A stretch of DNA of 64,000 nt from Pseudomonas lundensis (GCF_002269125.1 NZ_NQKI01000003.1:62001-126000), one strand, 5' to 3'; shown: positions 24,565 to 34,605, counted from the first letter of the stretch. Program-made: numbers and translations. Notes: a model not told the origin generated them from the sequence alone.

Positions 24565-26019
24565 TCAGTGCAAGGTTTCTTCGGCTTTCTGGATCGCCGC
24601 GAATTCCTCTTCAGGTGTGCCGGCGACCAAGTGATGCCGACTGTAGAACGCAAAGTAGGCAATTAATACGCCATAGATCACGGCAGCACCAATCACCACG
24701 CGTGGGTCGACCAGGAAACCGGCGACCACCGCCACGCACGCCAGTACCAGCGCGACGCCGGAGGTGAAAATGCCCCCCGGTGTGCGGTACGGGCGCTCCA
24801 TTTTGGGGCGACGAATGCGCAGGGTGATGTGGGCGGCCATCATCAACACATAGGAAATGGTCGCCCCAAACACAGCCACCAGAATCAGCAGGTCGCCTTG
24901 TCCGGTCAGTGACAGGCCAAAGCCGATGATGCCGGGGATGATCAGGGCCAGAACCGGCGCCTTGCTTTTGTTGGTCTCGGACAGTTTGCGTGGCAGATAA
25001 CCTGCACGGGACAGGGCGAAGATCTGACGCGAATAGGCGTAAATGATCGAGAAGAAGCTGGCGATCAAACCGGCCAGGCCGACCAGATTGACGAAACCGC
25101 CCATCCAGGTGGAGCCGCCATAGGCTTTGCTCAAGGCTTCTACCAGCGGGTTGCCCGAGGCCATCAAATGATGCGCCCCGGCGCCGCCCGGCCCGATGAC
25201 CAGGATCATCAACGCGAATGTCACCAGCACCAGCATGGCGCCGATCAAGCCGCGCGGCAGGTCGCGTTTCGGGTTCTTGGTTTCTTCGGCGGCCAGCGGC
25301 ACGCCCTCAACGGCGAGGAAAAACCAGATCGCGTAAGGGATGGCTGCCCACACGCCCACATAACCGAAGGGCAGAAACGGGCTGGCACCCTTGGCCTCGG
25401 TCACCGGGATGTCCAGCAGGTTGGCGACGCTGAAGTGCGGCACCATCGACACCAGAAACACCCCCAGCGCAATGGCGGCCACGGCGGTGATGATGAACAT
25501 CAGCTTGAGCGCTTCACCGACCCCAAAAATGTGGATGCCGATGAAGATGATGTAAAACGCCAGATAGATCATCCAGCCGCCAATCCCGAACAGCGACTCG
25601 CAGTAAGCGCCGATAAACACGGCAATGGCGGCCGGGGCGATGGCGTACTCGATGAGGATCGCCGTGCCGGTCAGGAATCCGCCCCATGGGCCGAAGGCGC
25701 TGCGGGCAAAGCCATAGCCGCCGCCTGCCGTAGGGATCATTGACGACAACTCGGCCAGCGAGAAACACATGCACAGGTACATGGTGGCCATCAGCAATGT
25801 GGCGAGGAACATACCGCCCCAGCCGCCTTGGGCCAGGCCGAAGTTCCAGCCGGCGTAGTCGCCGGAAATCACATACGCCACGCCCAGCCCTACCAGCAGG
25901 ACCCAGCCGGCGGCGCCTTTTTTCAGTTCGCGTTGTTGAAAGTAATCGGAGCCGACTTTTTCAAAGTCGACCGAAGAGGGAGCCGCTGCGGCGGCGATTG
26001 GTTCGCTAGGCATGTGCAT
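24565..26019 (-). CDS. eat: Ethanolamine permease (APC superfamily)
   Basis: 484 aa with about 12 predicted membrane segments. It has the amino-acid/polyamine/organocation signature near the first helices (GWVLLVGLGVAYVISGDYAGWNFG in part) and FFLAVEGVPLAAEETKNPKRDLPRG, matching the proton-driven ethanolamine permease family of Pseudomonas and Rhodococcus. It precedes eutB and eutC on the same strand. A -24/-12 sequence 44 nt upstream indicates sigma-54 control by the divergent activator at 27994. Confidence 0.92.
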   Translation of the reverse strand: MHMPSEPIAAAAAPSSVDFEKVGSDYFQQRELKKGAAGWVLLVGLGVAYVISGDYAGWNFGLAQGGWGGMFLATLLMATMYLCMCFSLAELSSMIPTAGGGYGFARSAFGPWGGFLTGTAILIEYAIAPAAIAVFIGAYCESLFGIGGWMIYLAFYIIFIGIHIFGVGEALKLMFIITAVAAIALGVFLVSMVPHFSVANLLDIPVTEAKGASPFLPFGYVGVWAAIPYAIWFFLAVEGVPLAAEETKNPKRDLPRGLIGAMLVLVTFALMILVIGPGGAGAHHLMASGNPLVEALSKAYGGSTWMGGFVNLVGLAGLIASFFSIIYAYSRQIFALSRAGYLPRKLSETNKSKAPVLALIIPGIIGFGLSLTGQGDLLILVAVFGATISYVLMMAAHITLRIRRPKMERPYRTPGGIFTSGVALVLACVAVVAGFLVDPRVVIGAAVIYGVLIAYFAFYSRHHLVAGTPEEEFAAIQKAEETLH

Positions 26020-26062
26020 TCACCTGTTCTTTTATAGTTTGGAAAATTTGACAGGGTGTGAA

Positions 26063-26077
26063 GCAAGAGAAGGGCCA
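26063..26077 (-). promoter_or_regulatory. Sigma-54 promoter for the permease-eutBC unit
   Basis: On the minus strand the sequence is TGGCCCT-TCTC-TTGC: GG and GC with the required 10-nt spacing and a near-consensus -12 element. It lies 44 nt before the permease ATG. Confidence 0.72.
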
Positions 26078-26086
26078 ACCCGGATG

Positions 26087-26119
26087 TCTGCAGGAGCGAA
26101 GCTGGCTCGCTCCTGCAGA
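26087..26119. repeat. REP palindrome between permease and dehydrogenase genes
   Basis: Perfect 13-bp arms TCTGCAGGAGCGA and TCGCTCCTGCAGA around 7 nt. The GGAGCGA...TCGCTCC core is the well-known repetitive extragenic palindrome of the P. fluorescens/P. syringae lineage. It lies 8 nt after the aldehyde dehydrogenase stop and can act as that gene's 3' hairpin. Confidence 0.85.
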
Positions 26120-26127
26120 CCAGGCCG

Positions 26128-27648
26128 TTAGAAGAAGCCCAGCGGGTTGATGTCGTAACTCACCAGCAGGTTTTTGGTCTGCTGATAATGGTCGAGCATC
26201 ATCTTGTGGGTTTCACGGCCGACGCCGGACTTTTTGTACCCGCCGAACGCGGCGTGCGCCGGGTAGAGGTGATAGCAGTTGGTCCACACACGACCTGCCT
26301 TGATCGCACGGCCCATGCGATAAGCGCGGTTGATGTCGCGGGTCCACAGGCCAGCACCCAGTCCGAACTCGGTGTCGTTGGCGATGGCCAGCGCTTCGGC
26401 TTCGTCTTTGAAGGTGGTGATGCTGACCACCGGGCCAAAGATTTCTTCCTGGAACACGCGCATTTTGTTGGTGCCCTTGAGCAGGGTCGGCTGGATGTAA
26501 TAGCCGGTTGCCAGGTCACCTTCGAGTTTGGCCACGGCGCCACCGGTCAGCAGCTCGGCGCCTTCGTTTTTGGCAATTTCAAGGTAAGACAGGATCTTGT
26601 CGAACTGCTGCTCGGACGCTTGTGCGCCGACCATGGTGTCTGTGTCCAACGGATCGCCGCGCTTGATCGACTCGACCTTCTTCATCACCACTTTCATGAA
26701 CTCGTCGTAGATCGACTCTTGCACCAGCGCGCGCGAAGGGCAGGTGCAGACTTCGCCTTGGTTGAAGAACGCCAGCACCAAGCCTTCAGCGGCCTTCTCG
26801 ATGAAAGACGGTTCAGCCTGCATGATGTCTTCGAAGAAAATATTCGGCGACTTGCCACCCAGTTCTACGGTGGAAGGAATGATGTTTTCAGCGGCACATT
26901 TCATGATGTGCGCGCCCACAGGCGTCGAACCGGTGAAAGCAATTTTGGCAATCCGCTTGCTGGTGGCCAGGGCTTCGCCTGCTTCCTTGCCGAAACCTTG
27001 CACCACGTTCAGCACACCCGGCGGCAGCAGGTCACCGATCAGTTCCATCAGCACACTGATGCTCAGCGGCGTTTGTTCGGCAGGCTTGAGCACGATGCAG
27101 TTACCGGCTGCCAGCGCGGGGGCGAGTTTCCAGGCGGCCATCAGCAGCGGGAAGTTCCACGGGATGATCTGCCCGACCACGCCGAGCGGTTCGTGAATGT
27201 GATAAGCCACGGTGTTGCCGTCAATCTCGGCAGCGCTGCCTTCCTGGGCGCGGATGCACCCGGCGTAGTAACGGAAGTGGTCGGCCGCCAACGGTACATC
27301 GGCGTTCAGGGTTTCGCGCACGGCTTTGCCGTTGTCCCAGGTTTCGGTGACGGCCAGCAGCTCAAGGTTTTGTTCGATACGGTCAGCGATTTTCAGCAGC
27401 ACCAGCGAGCGCGCCTGCACCGACGTCGCGCCCCAGGCATCCGCAGCGGCATGAGCGGCGTCGAGGGCTTTCTCGATGTCTTCAGCTGTCGAGCGCGGGA
27501 ACTGGGCGATGGGTTTGCCGTTCACCGGTGAGGTATTGGTGAAATATTGACCGTTGACGGGAGCCACGAATTCGCCGCCGATGTAGTTACCGTATTGGCT
27601 CTTGAACGAGACGATCGAGCCTTCAGTACCGGGTTGTGCGTAACGCAT
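26128..27648 (-). CDS. exaC: Acetaldehyde dehydrogenase, ExaC type
   Basis: 506-aa NAD-dependent aldehyde dehydrogenase. The general base region [15 protein letters not shown] and the nucleophile [16 protein letters not shown] are intact, as is the cofactor loop FTGSTPVG. The protein belongs to the ExaC/AcoD class that oxidises acetaldehyde to acetate in ethanol and ethanolamine catabolism. Here it would remove the product of EutBC. A sigma-54 promoter (27714-27728) and the ribosome site GGAGACACTCACC precede the ATG. Confidence 0.93.
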   Translation of the reverse strand: MRYAQPGTEGSIVSFKSQYGNYIGGEFVAPVNGQYFTNTSPVNGKPIAQFPRSTAEDIEKALDAAHAAADAWGATSVQARSLVLLKIADRIEQNLELLAVTETWDNGKAVRETLNADVPLAADHFRYYAGCIRAQEGSAAEIDGNTVAYHIHEPLGVVGQIIPWNFPLLMAAWKLAPALAAGNCIVLKPAEQTPLSISVLMELIGDLLPPGVLNVVQGFGKEAGEALATSKRIAKIAFTGSTPVGAHIMKCAAENIIPSTVELGGKSPNIFFEDIMQAEPSFIEKAAEGLVLAFFNQGEVCTCPSRALVQESIYDEFMKVVMKKVESIKRGDPLDTDTMVGAQASEQQFDKILSYLEIAKNEGAELLTGGAVAKLEGDLATGYYIQPTLLKGTNKMRVFQEEIFGPVVSITTFKDEAEALAIANDTEFGLGAGLWTRDINRAYRMGRAIKAGRVWTNCYHLYPAHAAFGGYKKSGVGRETHKMMLDHYQQTKNLLVSYDINPLGFF

Positions 27649-27713
27649 GGTGAGTGTCTCCTGGCTTTATTGTGCTTATGGGAGGACGCGCTGTGGCGCT
27701 GCCCTAAGCCGGA

Positions 27714-27728
27714 GCAAAGGCCGGGCCA
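27714..27728 (-). promoter_or_regulatory. Sigma-54 promoter for exaC
   Basis: Minus-strand sequence TGGCCCG-GCCT-TTGC, an excellent match to the -24/-12 consensus TGGCACG-N4-TTGC. It lies 66 nt before the exaC start codon and about 95 nt from the palindrome that may bind the activator. Confidence 0.8.
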
Positions 27729-27822
27729 AATTGTTTCGAATGCTCTAAAACGGGGCTTTGAGCAGAGTTCGAGCGTTCTCTTGCACCTGGGCTGTGACAT
27801 GGCTGGCACAGTCGGGGTGACA

Positions 27823-27846
27823 CTCTGTACCAAAAACGGTACAGAG
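27823..27846. promoter_or_regulatory. Candidate enhancer site for the ethanolamine activator
   Basis: Perfect 9-bp inverted repeat CTCTGTACC-N6-GGTACAGAG between the divergent exaC and activator genes, about 100 nt upstream of the exaC sigma-54 promoter. That distance and symmetry fit an upstream activating sequence for a Fis-type HTH dimer. Binding is inferred. Confidence 0.6.
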
Positions 27847-27993
27847 GCTGACCGGCCAGTCAGATGGCGATTGCAATGCATACGGCGCAAGAGGATGCTG
27901 GGGGCTCGGTTTGGACTGGTTCTTGGGCGCATCTCCCGGGGCATTTGCCCTGCACACGCCAAGACCGCCGAGACAGAGCGGAGAATAATAAAA

Positions 27994-29880
27994 ATGCACA
28001 GTGCAGATATCAGTCGGCACGCCCGACAAGTCATCGACGTCACTCAGGGCCGTCCTCAAGGATGCGACCCGTCGATTGTTCGCTCCTGGCAACGCTGCCT
28101 GGAAGATTACCACCTCGATCCCGCTCAAACTGTCGCCCCGACGGTGCTTGAACACGGTCGCATTCTGGAAGGGCGCGAGCGTTTGCAGCAGGTGTTGCAC
28201 ATTGCCAGTCATGAAATGAACAGCTTGCATCAACAGTTATCGGGTGCCGGTCATGCGGTATTACTGACCGATGCTCGGGGCGTGATCCTGAACTGCGTGA
28301 CCGCGCCCACGGAGCGCACAGTGTTTGAGCGGGCCGGGCTGTGGCTGGGGGCAGACTGGAGTGAGGCCCGCGAAGGTACCAATGGCATTGGCACTTGTCT
28401 GGTTGAGCGACAAGCGCTGACCATTCATCAGGATGAGCACTTTCGCGGTCGCCACACCGGACTCACGTGTTCGGCCAGCCCGGTGTTTGACCCGCAGGGT
28501 GACTTGCTGGCCGTGCTGGACGTGTCTTCGGCCCGCCACGACGTGTCGCGCCAAAGCCAGTTCCACACCATGGCGCTGGTCAACCTGTCGGCAAAAATCA
28601 TCGAAAGCAGCTATTTCTTGCGTCACTTCGAAGACCAGTGGCTGTTGCGCTTTCACCTGCAAGCACAATCGGTGGGGCTATTTAGCGAAGGCATGCTGGC
28701 GTTCGATGGCGAGGGCGTGATTGCTGCGGTCAACCAGAGTGCCTTGAACCTGCTGGGGCATGTGCGCGGCGGGCTGATCGGGCAAACCGTCGATCAGGTA
28801 TTTGATTGCCCGCACGATGAGCTTTTCGCCCGCGCCAGCCCGCAGGCCAGCGCCAGTTGGCCGCTGCGCACCCGTGATGGTCGCGTTTTATTTGCGGCAT
28901 TGCGCGGCCAGGCCCGCAGTCAACCCACGCCGGTCAGCGTTCAACCAGACCCAGCGCCTGCGCGCCTGAGTGGGATCTGCTTGGGCGACGATGCGTTGCA
29001 CACTGATTTTCGCCGCGCGTTGCGGGTCTTCGAGCGCGACGTGCCGCTGTTGGTCAATGGTGAAACCGGCTCGGGCAAAGAAGCCTTCGCCAAAGCGGTG
29101 CATCTGGCCAGCTTGCGCACCGACCAGCCCTTTGTGGCGCTTAACTGCGCGGCGATTCCTGAAAGCCTGATTGAGAGTGAATTGTTCGGCTATCGCAGCG
29201 GCAGTTTTACCGGTGCGCGCAAAGAGGGCATGCAAGGCAAGTTGCAACAGGCAGATGGCGGAACCTTGTTTCTCGATGAAATCGGTGACATGCCACTGGC
29301 CATGCAGACCCGTTTGCTGCGTGTACTGGAGGACCGACTGGTGGTGCCGATTGGTGGCGAGCCGCAGGCTGTGAACGTGCGCATCATCAGTGCCACCCAC
29401 CGCAACTTGCTCGAGCGCGTGGAGCAGGGCAGTTTTCGCGAAGACTTGTATTACCGACTCAACGGACTGGAAATCGCTTTGCCCGCCTTGCGTGATCGCA
29501 GCGACAAGTGCCAGTTGCTGGATTTTCTGCTGGCCGAGGAGGCGGGGCAGGAGCGGTTGGTGATTGACCCGCAGGCACGTCAGGCGCTGCTTGATTTCAA
29601 TTGGCCGGGCAACGTACGACAAATGCGTACGGTGTTGCGTACCTTGGCGGCCTTATGTGAAGACGGGCGCATCAGGTTGCAGGACTTGCCAGCCACTATG
29701 CGTCAAACCTCACCCAAAGCGCCTGAAACGCCTGAACACCCGCTCGATGAAGCCGAGAAAATGGCCTTGTTGATGGCGCTGGAGTTGCATCGCTGGCACA
29801 TGACACATACCGCGCTGCAACTGGGGGTCAGCCGCAATACGCTGTACAGAAAGCTGCGCAAGCATGGCATTGAGCGTTAA
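27994..29880 (+). CDS. eatR: Sigma-54 activator of ethanolamine catabolism (EatR/AcoR-like)
   Basis: 628 aa. Order of parts: AcoR-like N-terminus with GAF domain (about 75-205, REGTNGIGTCL), PAS-like domain (225-305), AAA+ sigma-54 domain with Walker A GETGSGKE (356-363) and a sigma-54 loop that reads GSFTGA (403-408) instead of GAFTGA, and a Fis-type HTH at the C-terminus (TALQLGVSRNTLYRKLRKHG). It is divergent from exaC-eat-eutBC, whose two promoters are sigma-54 type. The orthologous position in P. aeruginosa is the EatR activator (from memory). The long open frame before 27994 overlaps exaC and is not family-like; CGGAG supports this ATG. Confidence 0.88.
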   Translation: MHSADISRHARQVIDVTQGRPQGCDPSIVRSWQRCLEDYHLDPAQTVAPTVLEHGRILEGRERLQQVLHIASHEMNSLHQQLSGAGHAVLLTDARGVILNCVTAPTERTVFERAGLWLGADWSEAREGTNGIGTCLVERQALTIHQDEHFRGRHTGLTCSASPVFDPQGDLLAVLDVSSARHDVSRQSQFHTMALVNLSAKIIESSYFLRHFEDQWLLRFHLQAQSVGLFSEGMLAFDGEGVIAAVNQSALNLLGHVRGGLIGQTVDQVFDCPHDELFARASPQASASWPLRTRDGRVLFAALRGQARSQPTPVSVQPDPAPARLSGICLGDDALHTDFRRALRVFERDVPLLVNGETGSGKEAFAKAVHLASLRTDQPFVALNCAAIPESLIESELFGYRSGSFTGARKEGMQGKLQQADGGTLFLDEIGDMPLAMQTRLLRVLEDRLVVPIGGEPQAVNVRIISATHRNLLERVEQGSFREDLYYRLNGLEIALPALRDRSDKCQLLDFLLAEEAGQERLVIDPQARQALLDFNWPGNVRQMRTVLRTLAALCEDGRIRLQDLPATMRQTSPKAPETPEHPLDEAEKMALLMALELHRWHMTHTALQLGVSRNTLYRKLRKHGIER

Positions 29881-29959
29881 GCCAGGCGCTCATCCTAATC
29901 ATCAGGTGCGAAAAAAAGTCCCCTACGCTACCCTTCGCCGATGATTTTCGAGGTCGACT

Positions 29960-31306
29960 ATGCACATTCATATTCTTGGTATTTGCGGCACATTCATGGG
30001 TTCGCTGGCGGTATTGGCCAAAGAACTGGGCCATCACGTGACAGGTTCCGACGCGAACGTCTATCCGCCGATGAGCACCCAGCTGCAAGCTCAAGGCATT
30101 GAATTGACCCAAGGCTACGACCCTGCCCAGTTGGACCCCGCACCTGACGTGGTAGTAATTGGTAACGCGCTGTCACGGGGTAACCCGGCCGTTGAGTATG
30201 TCCTGAACAAGGGCCTGCCTTATGTGTCCGGGCCGCAATGGCTGGCCGATCACGTGCTGCAAGGTCGCTGGGTGCTGGCCGTGGCCGGTACGCATGGCAA
30301 AACCACCACCAGCAGCATGCTGGCCTGGGTGCTGGAACATGCCGGCATGGCGCCGGGGTTCCTGATCGGCGGCGTGCCGCAAAACTTTGCCGTGTCGGCG
30401 CGGTTGGGCGACACGCCGTTTTTCGTGGTTGAGGCGGATGAGTACGACAGCGCCTTCTTCGACAAGCGTTCCAAGTTCGTCCATTACCGTCCGCGTACCG
30501 CGATCCTCAACAACCTTGAGTTCGATCACGCTGATATCTTCCCTGATTTGCCTGCGATTGAGCGGCAATTTCATCACTTGGTGCGCACTATTCCGAGCGA
30601 AGGGCTGGTGATTCACCCGACCACAGAACCTGCGTTGCAGCGTGTGATCGATATGGGGTGCTGGACCCCGGTGCAAACCACGGGTGAGGGTGGCCAATGG
30701 CAAGCCCGCCTGTTGAGCGATGACGGCTCGCGCTTTGACGTGCTGTTCGAGGGCGTGGTTCAGGGCACTGTCGAGTGGGACATGACCGGTCAGCACAACG
30801 TCGCCAACGCGCTGGCAACACTGGCCGCAGCCCGGCATGTCGGGGTCGTGCCGAGCATGGCAATCGACGGCCTGAGCGCGTTCAAAAGTGTGAAACGCCG
30901 AATGGAAAAAGTGGCTGAAGTGAATGGCGTCACGATCTATGACGATTTCGCTCACCACCCGACCGCCATCGCCACCACACTGGACGGGTTGCGCAAGCGT
31001 ATCGGCGATGCGCCGTTGGTGGCGATCATTGAACCGCGCTCAAACTCCATGAAGCTGGGTGCCCACCGTGATGGCCTGCCGCAGAGTGTGGTTCAGGCCG
31101 ATCACGTGGTCTGGTACGCGCCGGCCAATCTGGGTTGGGATCTGGCGGCAACGGTTGCATCGAGCCCTGTGTCGACCCGGGTCTGCGATTCGCTGGACGC
31201 CATCATCGCGGACGTCAAAACCCGCGTTAAGCCCGGCACCCACGTGGTGATTATGAGTAACGGCGGCTTCGGTGGCCTGCACGGCAAACTGGCGGACGCA
31301 CTGTGA
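29960..31306 (+). CDS. mpl: Murein tripeptide ligase Mpl
   Basis: Attaches recycled L-Ala-gamma-D-Glu-meso-DAP tripeptide to UDP-MurNAc, saving de novo peptidoglycan synthesis. 448 aa, Mur ligase fold. It begins [17 protein letters not shown] (the Mpl form of the N-terminal Rossmann motif), has the ATP loop [13 protein letters not shown], the segment [20 protein letters not shown], and [10 protein letters not shown] in the C-terminal domain. ubiX overlaps its stop, so the two are co-translated. Confidence 0.96.
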   Translation: MHIHILGICGTFMGSLAVLAKELGHHVTGSDANVYPPMSTQLQAQGIELTQGYDPAQLDPAPDVVVIGNALSRGNPAVEYVLNKGLPYVSGPQWLADHVLQGRWVLAVAGTHGKTTTSSMLAWVLEHAGMAPGFLIGGVPQNFAVSARLGDTPFFVVEADEYDSAFFDKRSKFVHYRPRTAILNNLEFDHADIFPDLPAIERQFHHLVRTIPSEGLVIHPTTEPALQRVIDMGCWTPVQTTGEGGQWQARLLSDDGSRFDVLFEGVVQGTVEWDMTGQHNVANALATLAAARHVGVVPSMAIDGLSAFKSVKRRMEKVAEVNGVTIYDDFAHHPTAIATTLDGLRKRIGDAPLVAIIEPRSNSMKLGAHRDGLPQSVVQADHVVWYAPANLGWDLAATVASSPVSTRVCDSLDAIIADVKTRVKPGTHVVIMSNGGFGGLHGKLADAL

Positions 31307-31935
31307 TGAGTGGCCCGGAACGCATTACCCTGGCCGTGACCGGTGCATCGGGCATGCCTTACGCATTGCGCCTGCTCGATTGCCTGGTGCGCGAAGACCG
31401 TGAAGTCCATTTCCTGATCTCCAAGGCCGCGCAGTTGGTCATGGCGACCGAAACCGACGTCAATCTTCCACCCAAGCCGCAGGCCATGCAGACGTTCCTG
31501 ACCGAATACACCGGGGCAGCTGCCGGGCAGATCCGCGTGTATGGCAAGGAAGACTGGATGTCGCCGGTGGCGTCGGGGTCCGGCGCTCCGGCAGCGATGG
31601 TGGTGGTGCCCTGTTCCACGGGCACGCTGTCAGCCATTGCCACGGGCGCGTGCAACAATTTGGTCGAGCGGGCGGCAGACGTAACGCTCAAAGAACGTCG
31701 CCAGTTGATCCTGGTGCCGCGCGAAGCGCCGTACTCCAGCATTCATCTGGAAAACATGCTCAAGCTGTCGAACATGGGCGCCATCATCTTGCCGGCGTCG
31801 CCAGGGTTTTATCATCAGCCGCAGACCATTGATGACCTCGTGGATTTCATGGTTGCGCGCATTCTTAACCTGCTCAATATCCCGCAGGACATGCTCCCGC
31901 GTTGGGGCGAGCACCATGTGGGCGGCGATGAGTAA
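31306..31935 (+). CDS. ubiX: Flavin prenyltransferase UbiX
   Basis: Makes prenylated FMN, the cofactor of the UbiD decarboxylase in ubiquinone synthesis. 209 aa, the same length as the P. aeruginosa protein. It starts [25 protein letters not shown], the FMN-binding N-terminus in part; [32 protein letters not shown] is partly quoted here as the catalytic and phosphate-binding region, and [19 protein letters not shown] follows. It needs FMN and dimethylallyl phosphate, linking to the flavin and isoprenoid genes earlier in the window. Confidence 0.95.
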   Translation: MSGPERITLAVTGASGMPYALRLLDCLVREDREVHFLISKAAQLVMATETDVNLPPKPQAMQTFLTEYTGAAAGQIRVYGKEDWMSPVASGSGAPAAMVVVPCSTGTLSAIATGACNNLVERAADVTLKERRQLILVPREAPYSSIHLENMLKLSNMGAIILPASPGFYHQPQTIDDLVDFMVARILNLLNIPQDMLPRWGEHHVGGDE

Positions 31936-32215
31936 AGCATTGTTGGGCGTGTTGATGCTCATGCACATCGGCGGTTGCGCCAGCGTTCGCACGCTGGATG
32001 CCGCCAAGCCGGGTGCGCCGGTGGTGTATTCGGGCACGCGACTCGATTGGTATGCATTGCAAGGCGGCTGCTGTGCGCAGGACCGATTTGGCGCCCAGGC
32101 CCCGCGTTATCCTGGGCTGGACCTGCCTGCCAGTGCATTGCTCGATACGCTATTGCTGCCGTTGTCGGTGCTGACCGTGCTGGGCGTCGGGGTTCAGGCC
32201 AACGGCGGGCTATAG
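31928..32215 (+). CDS. Small lipoprotein, YceK/YidQ family
   Basis: 95 aa. A short hydrophobic signal with lipobox MHIGGC predicts lipidation at about residue 18; the +2 Ala favours the outer membrane. The mature part has the YceK/YidQ (DUF1375) pattern [12 protein letters not shown] with conserved Cys residues, [24 protein letters not shown] at the end in part. The ATG overlaps the last 8 nt of ubiX. Function of the family is unknown. Confidence 0.82.
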   Translation: MSKALLGVLMLMHIGGCASVRTLDAAKPGAPVVYSGTRLDWYALQGGCCAQDRFGAQAPRYPGLDLPASALLDTLLLPLSVLTVLGVGVQANGGL

Positions 32216-32219
32216 CGGG

Positions 32220-32861
32220 TTACTTGCCCAGCTTTCTCAGTTCGTCGGATTCAACCACCCGCACGTCCTTCTGCTCTTCGAGCGCCAGGCGCCACAGCGC
32301 CCGGGCCAGGTCACAGGCTTCAATGCCGTGATACTTGCCTGGGATCAGTTTTGAAAACAAACCTGCAATTTTCTCTGCTGGCCGTTCGTCCAGGCGTTCG
32401 CCGATGAGCAGCGATGGGCGGGCAATGGTCAGTTGAGGCCATCCCTGCGCGCGCAAGGATTGCTCCATCTCACCTTTGACCCGGTTGTAGAAAATGGACG
32501 ACTCCGGGTCTGCGCCAATTGCACTGATGACGATCAAATGCCTGGCGCCCATTTCACGCGCGCGTTTGCCAAAAGCCACGACCATGTCGTGATCCACGGC
32601 GCGAAAGGCTTCTTCGGAGCCAGCCTGCTTGATGGTGGTCCCCAGGCAACAGAACGCCACCTCGACCTCGCCACTGAGCAGGGGCAAAAAGGCTTCGGGT
32701 TCGCCGACCGGGTTCTCAAGGCGCGGGTGGGCGGCCAGCGGTTTGCGCGAAGGGGCGAGTACGCGTACTACCGTAGGTTCGTTGAGCACACGGTCGAGTA
32801 AATGTTCACCGGTCAGGCCGGAGGCACCCGCTATCAGGATGTGCTGAGGCGTCAGGTACAT
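32220..32861 (-). CDS. NAD(P)-binding oxidoreductase, HTATIP2-like atypical SDR
   Basis: 213 aa. The N-terminal nucleotide loop is [16 protein letters not shown], followed by [43 protein letters not shown] in part and a YxxxK pair (FYNRVKGE), as in atypical short-chain dehydrogenases similar to human TIP30/HTATIP2 and yeast YML-type proteins. No substrate can be named. The ATG at 32861 is chosen over one 21 nt upstream because the Rossmann strand starts there. It is convergent with the lipoprotein gene. Confidence 0.82.
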   Translation of the reverse strand: MYLTPQHILIAGASGLTGEHLLDRVLNEPTVVRVLAPSRKPLAAHPRLENPVGEPEAFLPLLSGEVEVAFCCLGTTIKQAGSEEAFRAVDHDMVVAFGKRAREMGARHLIVISAIGADPESSIFYNRVKGEMEQSLRAQGWPQLTIARPSLLIGERLDERPAEKIAGLFSKLIPGKYHGIEACDLARALWRLALEEQKDVRVVESDELRKLGK

Positions 32862-32922
32862 GCGAAATCTCCCTTGATACATTCAGCTTAGTCACTCTGG
32901 GCGTCCATGCTGTTCCATCGGA

Positions 32923-34605
32923 TTAATGCAACGCTTGCCGCGCTTGTTGCTCACGCAGGCGCTGCCAGTGGTTCAGGACGCCTTTCGGTGCCCAGATTTG
33001 AGGTGCGGATGCATCGAAATTGTCGGCCTGTTCGCGCTCGGCCACGTATTGCTTGGCCAGTGTGAACGCTTGCTGCAGGTCGTCGGTCTGGTTCAGGGCC
33101 TGAGCGAACAGTGCGTTGCCGAAGTAGGTGAAGTAGGCTTCTTCCGAGCAGCCAAACGAAACCTTGTCAGCGTCGGAAGCGGTCATGATCAAGGTTTTTT
33201 CATCCTTGAGCGCCGGGATGAATCCGCCCGAGTAGCAGGCAGAAATCACAATGATCTTGTCGCGATGCTTCAACGGGGCAAGCGCGGCGGCCAACTCCTC
33301 GGCGGGCAGGTCTGCCAGTTCAAGGCGCGGCTGGTCGAGCACCAGTTCGTGATCGTGGGTGCCGTGGCTGGTCAGGTAGATGAACACCAAGTCTTCCGGG
33401 CCCGTGCGCTCGGCCAGGGTCTTGGCGGCACGGTGCAGGTTTTCACGGGTGGCCATGGGGCGATCCATCAAGTGGTCGCGATGGTTGACCAGGCTGATGT
33501 TGCCGCGGCTGCCGAAACGGCTGGTGAGCATGTCGCTGACGTAATCGGCTTCACGCAGAAAGACGCTTTGCTTGCCGTCGCCGCCCAGCACCAGGCTGTA
33601 CAGCTCTACCGCCGGGGTGGTGTGTGGAACCGCTTTGAGGGCTTGGTCAAGCAACTTGCCCTGATTGAGCAGGCCCAGTTCAAGCGGGTCCGGCAGCAGC
33701 TCGCCTTTTTCGTCGCGCACGCGCAGCCCGTTGATCCAGTAGCCTTTCTCGACCGAGCCGTCGCTCAGCGTCAGGGTGCCATAGCCCTGATACGTGTCAT
33801 TGGCGAAATCACCGACATAGCGGCTGCCATCGGCCATGTTGAGCTGGCCGGGACCATTGAAGCGCCATTCGTTGAATTGGCCGCGGTAGTGGCTGCCATC
33901 AACGCCGATGAACTCGCCTTTGCCGGTCAGCGCGCCGTCCTTGAACTCACCGATCCACACGTCGCCGTCAGCGTTTTCGAAGCGGCCCTTGCCGTTGAGC
34001 TGGTTGTCCTTGAACTCGCCTTCGTATTGATCCCCTTCGGCACTATTAAAAATGCCATTGCCTTCGAGCTGGCCATTGACAAAGGTGCCGGTGAATTCGT
34101 TGCCGCTGGCATCGCTGCGCTTGCCTTCGCCATGGGGTTTGCCGTGGGCAAACTGGCCCTGATACTCGCTGCCATCCTCCAGTTCCAGGTGGCCGAAGCC
34201 GGAAAACTGGTCATCTTTGAAGTCGCCGCGATAGCTCATGCCGCCTTGTTTGAGGGTGCCTTCACCTTCGCGGCGGCCTTGTTTGAAGCCGCCGACGTAG
34301 TCGCTGTCGTGGGTGGTCAGGCTGCCTTGTCCGTTGTACAGGCCACCCTCGAATTTGCCGCGGTACACGTCCCCATTGCTGGCGTGCCATTCGCCCTGGC
34401 CCTGAAACACCCCATTGCTGAATTCCCCCGCGTACCAATTGCCGTTCGGGTAGTCGATGCGGCCTTGGCCCTGCAACAGCCCATTGACCACTTCGCCGCG
34501 GTAGCGCCCCCCATCGGGCAGGCGAGCGTCCGGGGGCAACAGCGATTCGCCGTCACCGCAGGCCGTCAGCAGCAACGTCAGAGCAAGGGGTACAAATGGG
34601 CGCAT
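32923..34605 (-). CDS. Lipoprotein with twelve MORN repeats and C13 protease domain
   Basis: 560 aa. Signal peptide with lipobox LTAC puts a lipidated Cys at residue 16; +2 Gly favours the outer membrane. Residues 32-305 hold about twelve 23-residue MORN repeats (pattern G-x-x-Y-x-G-x-F-x-x-G-x-x-x-G-x-G). Residues about 333-530 form a legumain/caspase-fold (peptidase C13) domain with dyad His414 (YLTSHGTHDH) and Cys457 (VISACYSGG). The MORN array could bind lipid, glycan or protein and position the protease. Similar genes occur in other Pseudomonas and are annotated only as C13 peptidases; the substrate is unknown to me. The ATG at 34605 gives the correct lipoprotein signal. Confidence 0.88.
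   Translation of the reverse strand: MRPFVPLALTLLLTACGDGESLLPPDARLPDGGRYRGEVVNGLLQGQGRIDYPNGNWYAGEFSNGVFQGQGEWHASNGDVYRGKFEGGLYNGQGSLTTHDSDYVGGFKQGRREGEGTLKQGGMSYRGDFKDDQFSGFGHLELEDGSEYQGQFAHGKPHGEGKRSDASGNEFTGTFVNGQLEGNGIFNSAEGDQYEGEFKDNQLNGKGRFENADGDVWIGEFKDGALTGKGEFIGVDGSHYRGQFNEWRFNGPGQLNMADGSRYVGDFANDTYQGYGTLTLSDGSVEKGYWINGLRVRDEKGELLPDPLELGLLNQGKLLDQALKAVPHTTPAVELYSLVLGGDGKQSVFLREADYVSDMLTSRFGSRGNISLVNHRDHLMDRPMATRENLHRAAKTLAERTGPEDLVFIYLTSHGTHDHELVLDQPRLELADLPAEELAAALAPLKHRDKIIVISACYSGGFIPALKDEKTLIMTASDADKVSFGCSEEAYFTYFGNALFAQALNQTDDLQQAFTLAKQYVAEREQADNFDASAPQIWAPKGVLNHWQRLREQQARQALH

Noticed and set aside
26188..27531. 447-codon plus-strand frame opposite exaC
   Set aside because: Antisense shadow of a clear aldehyde dehydrogenase gene.
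27547..27993. N-terminal extension of the ethanolamine activator
   Set aside because: It would overlap exaC and cover the sigma-54 promoter; family similarity begins at 27994 where a ribosome site is present.
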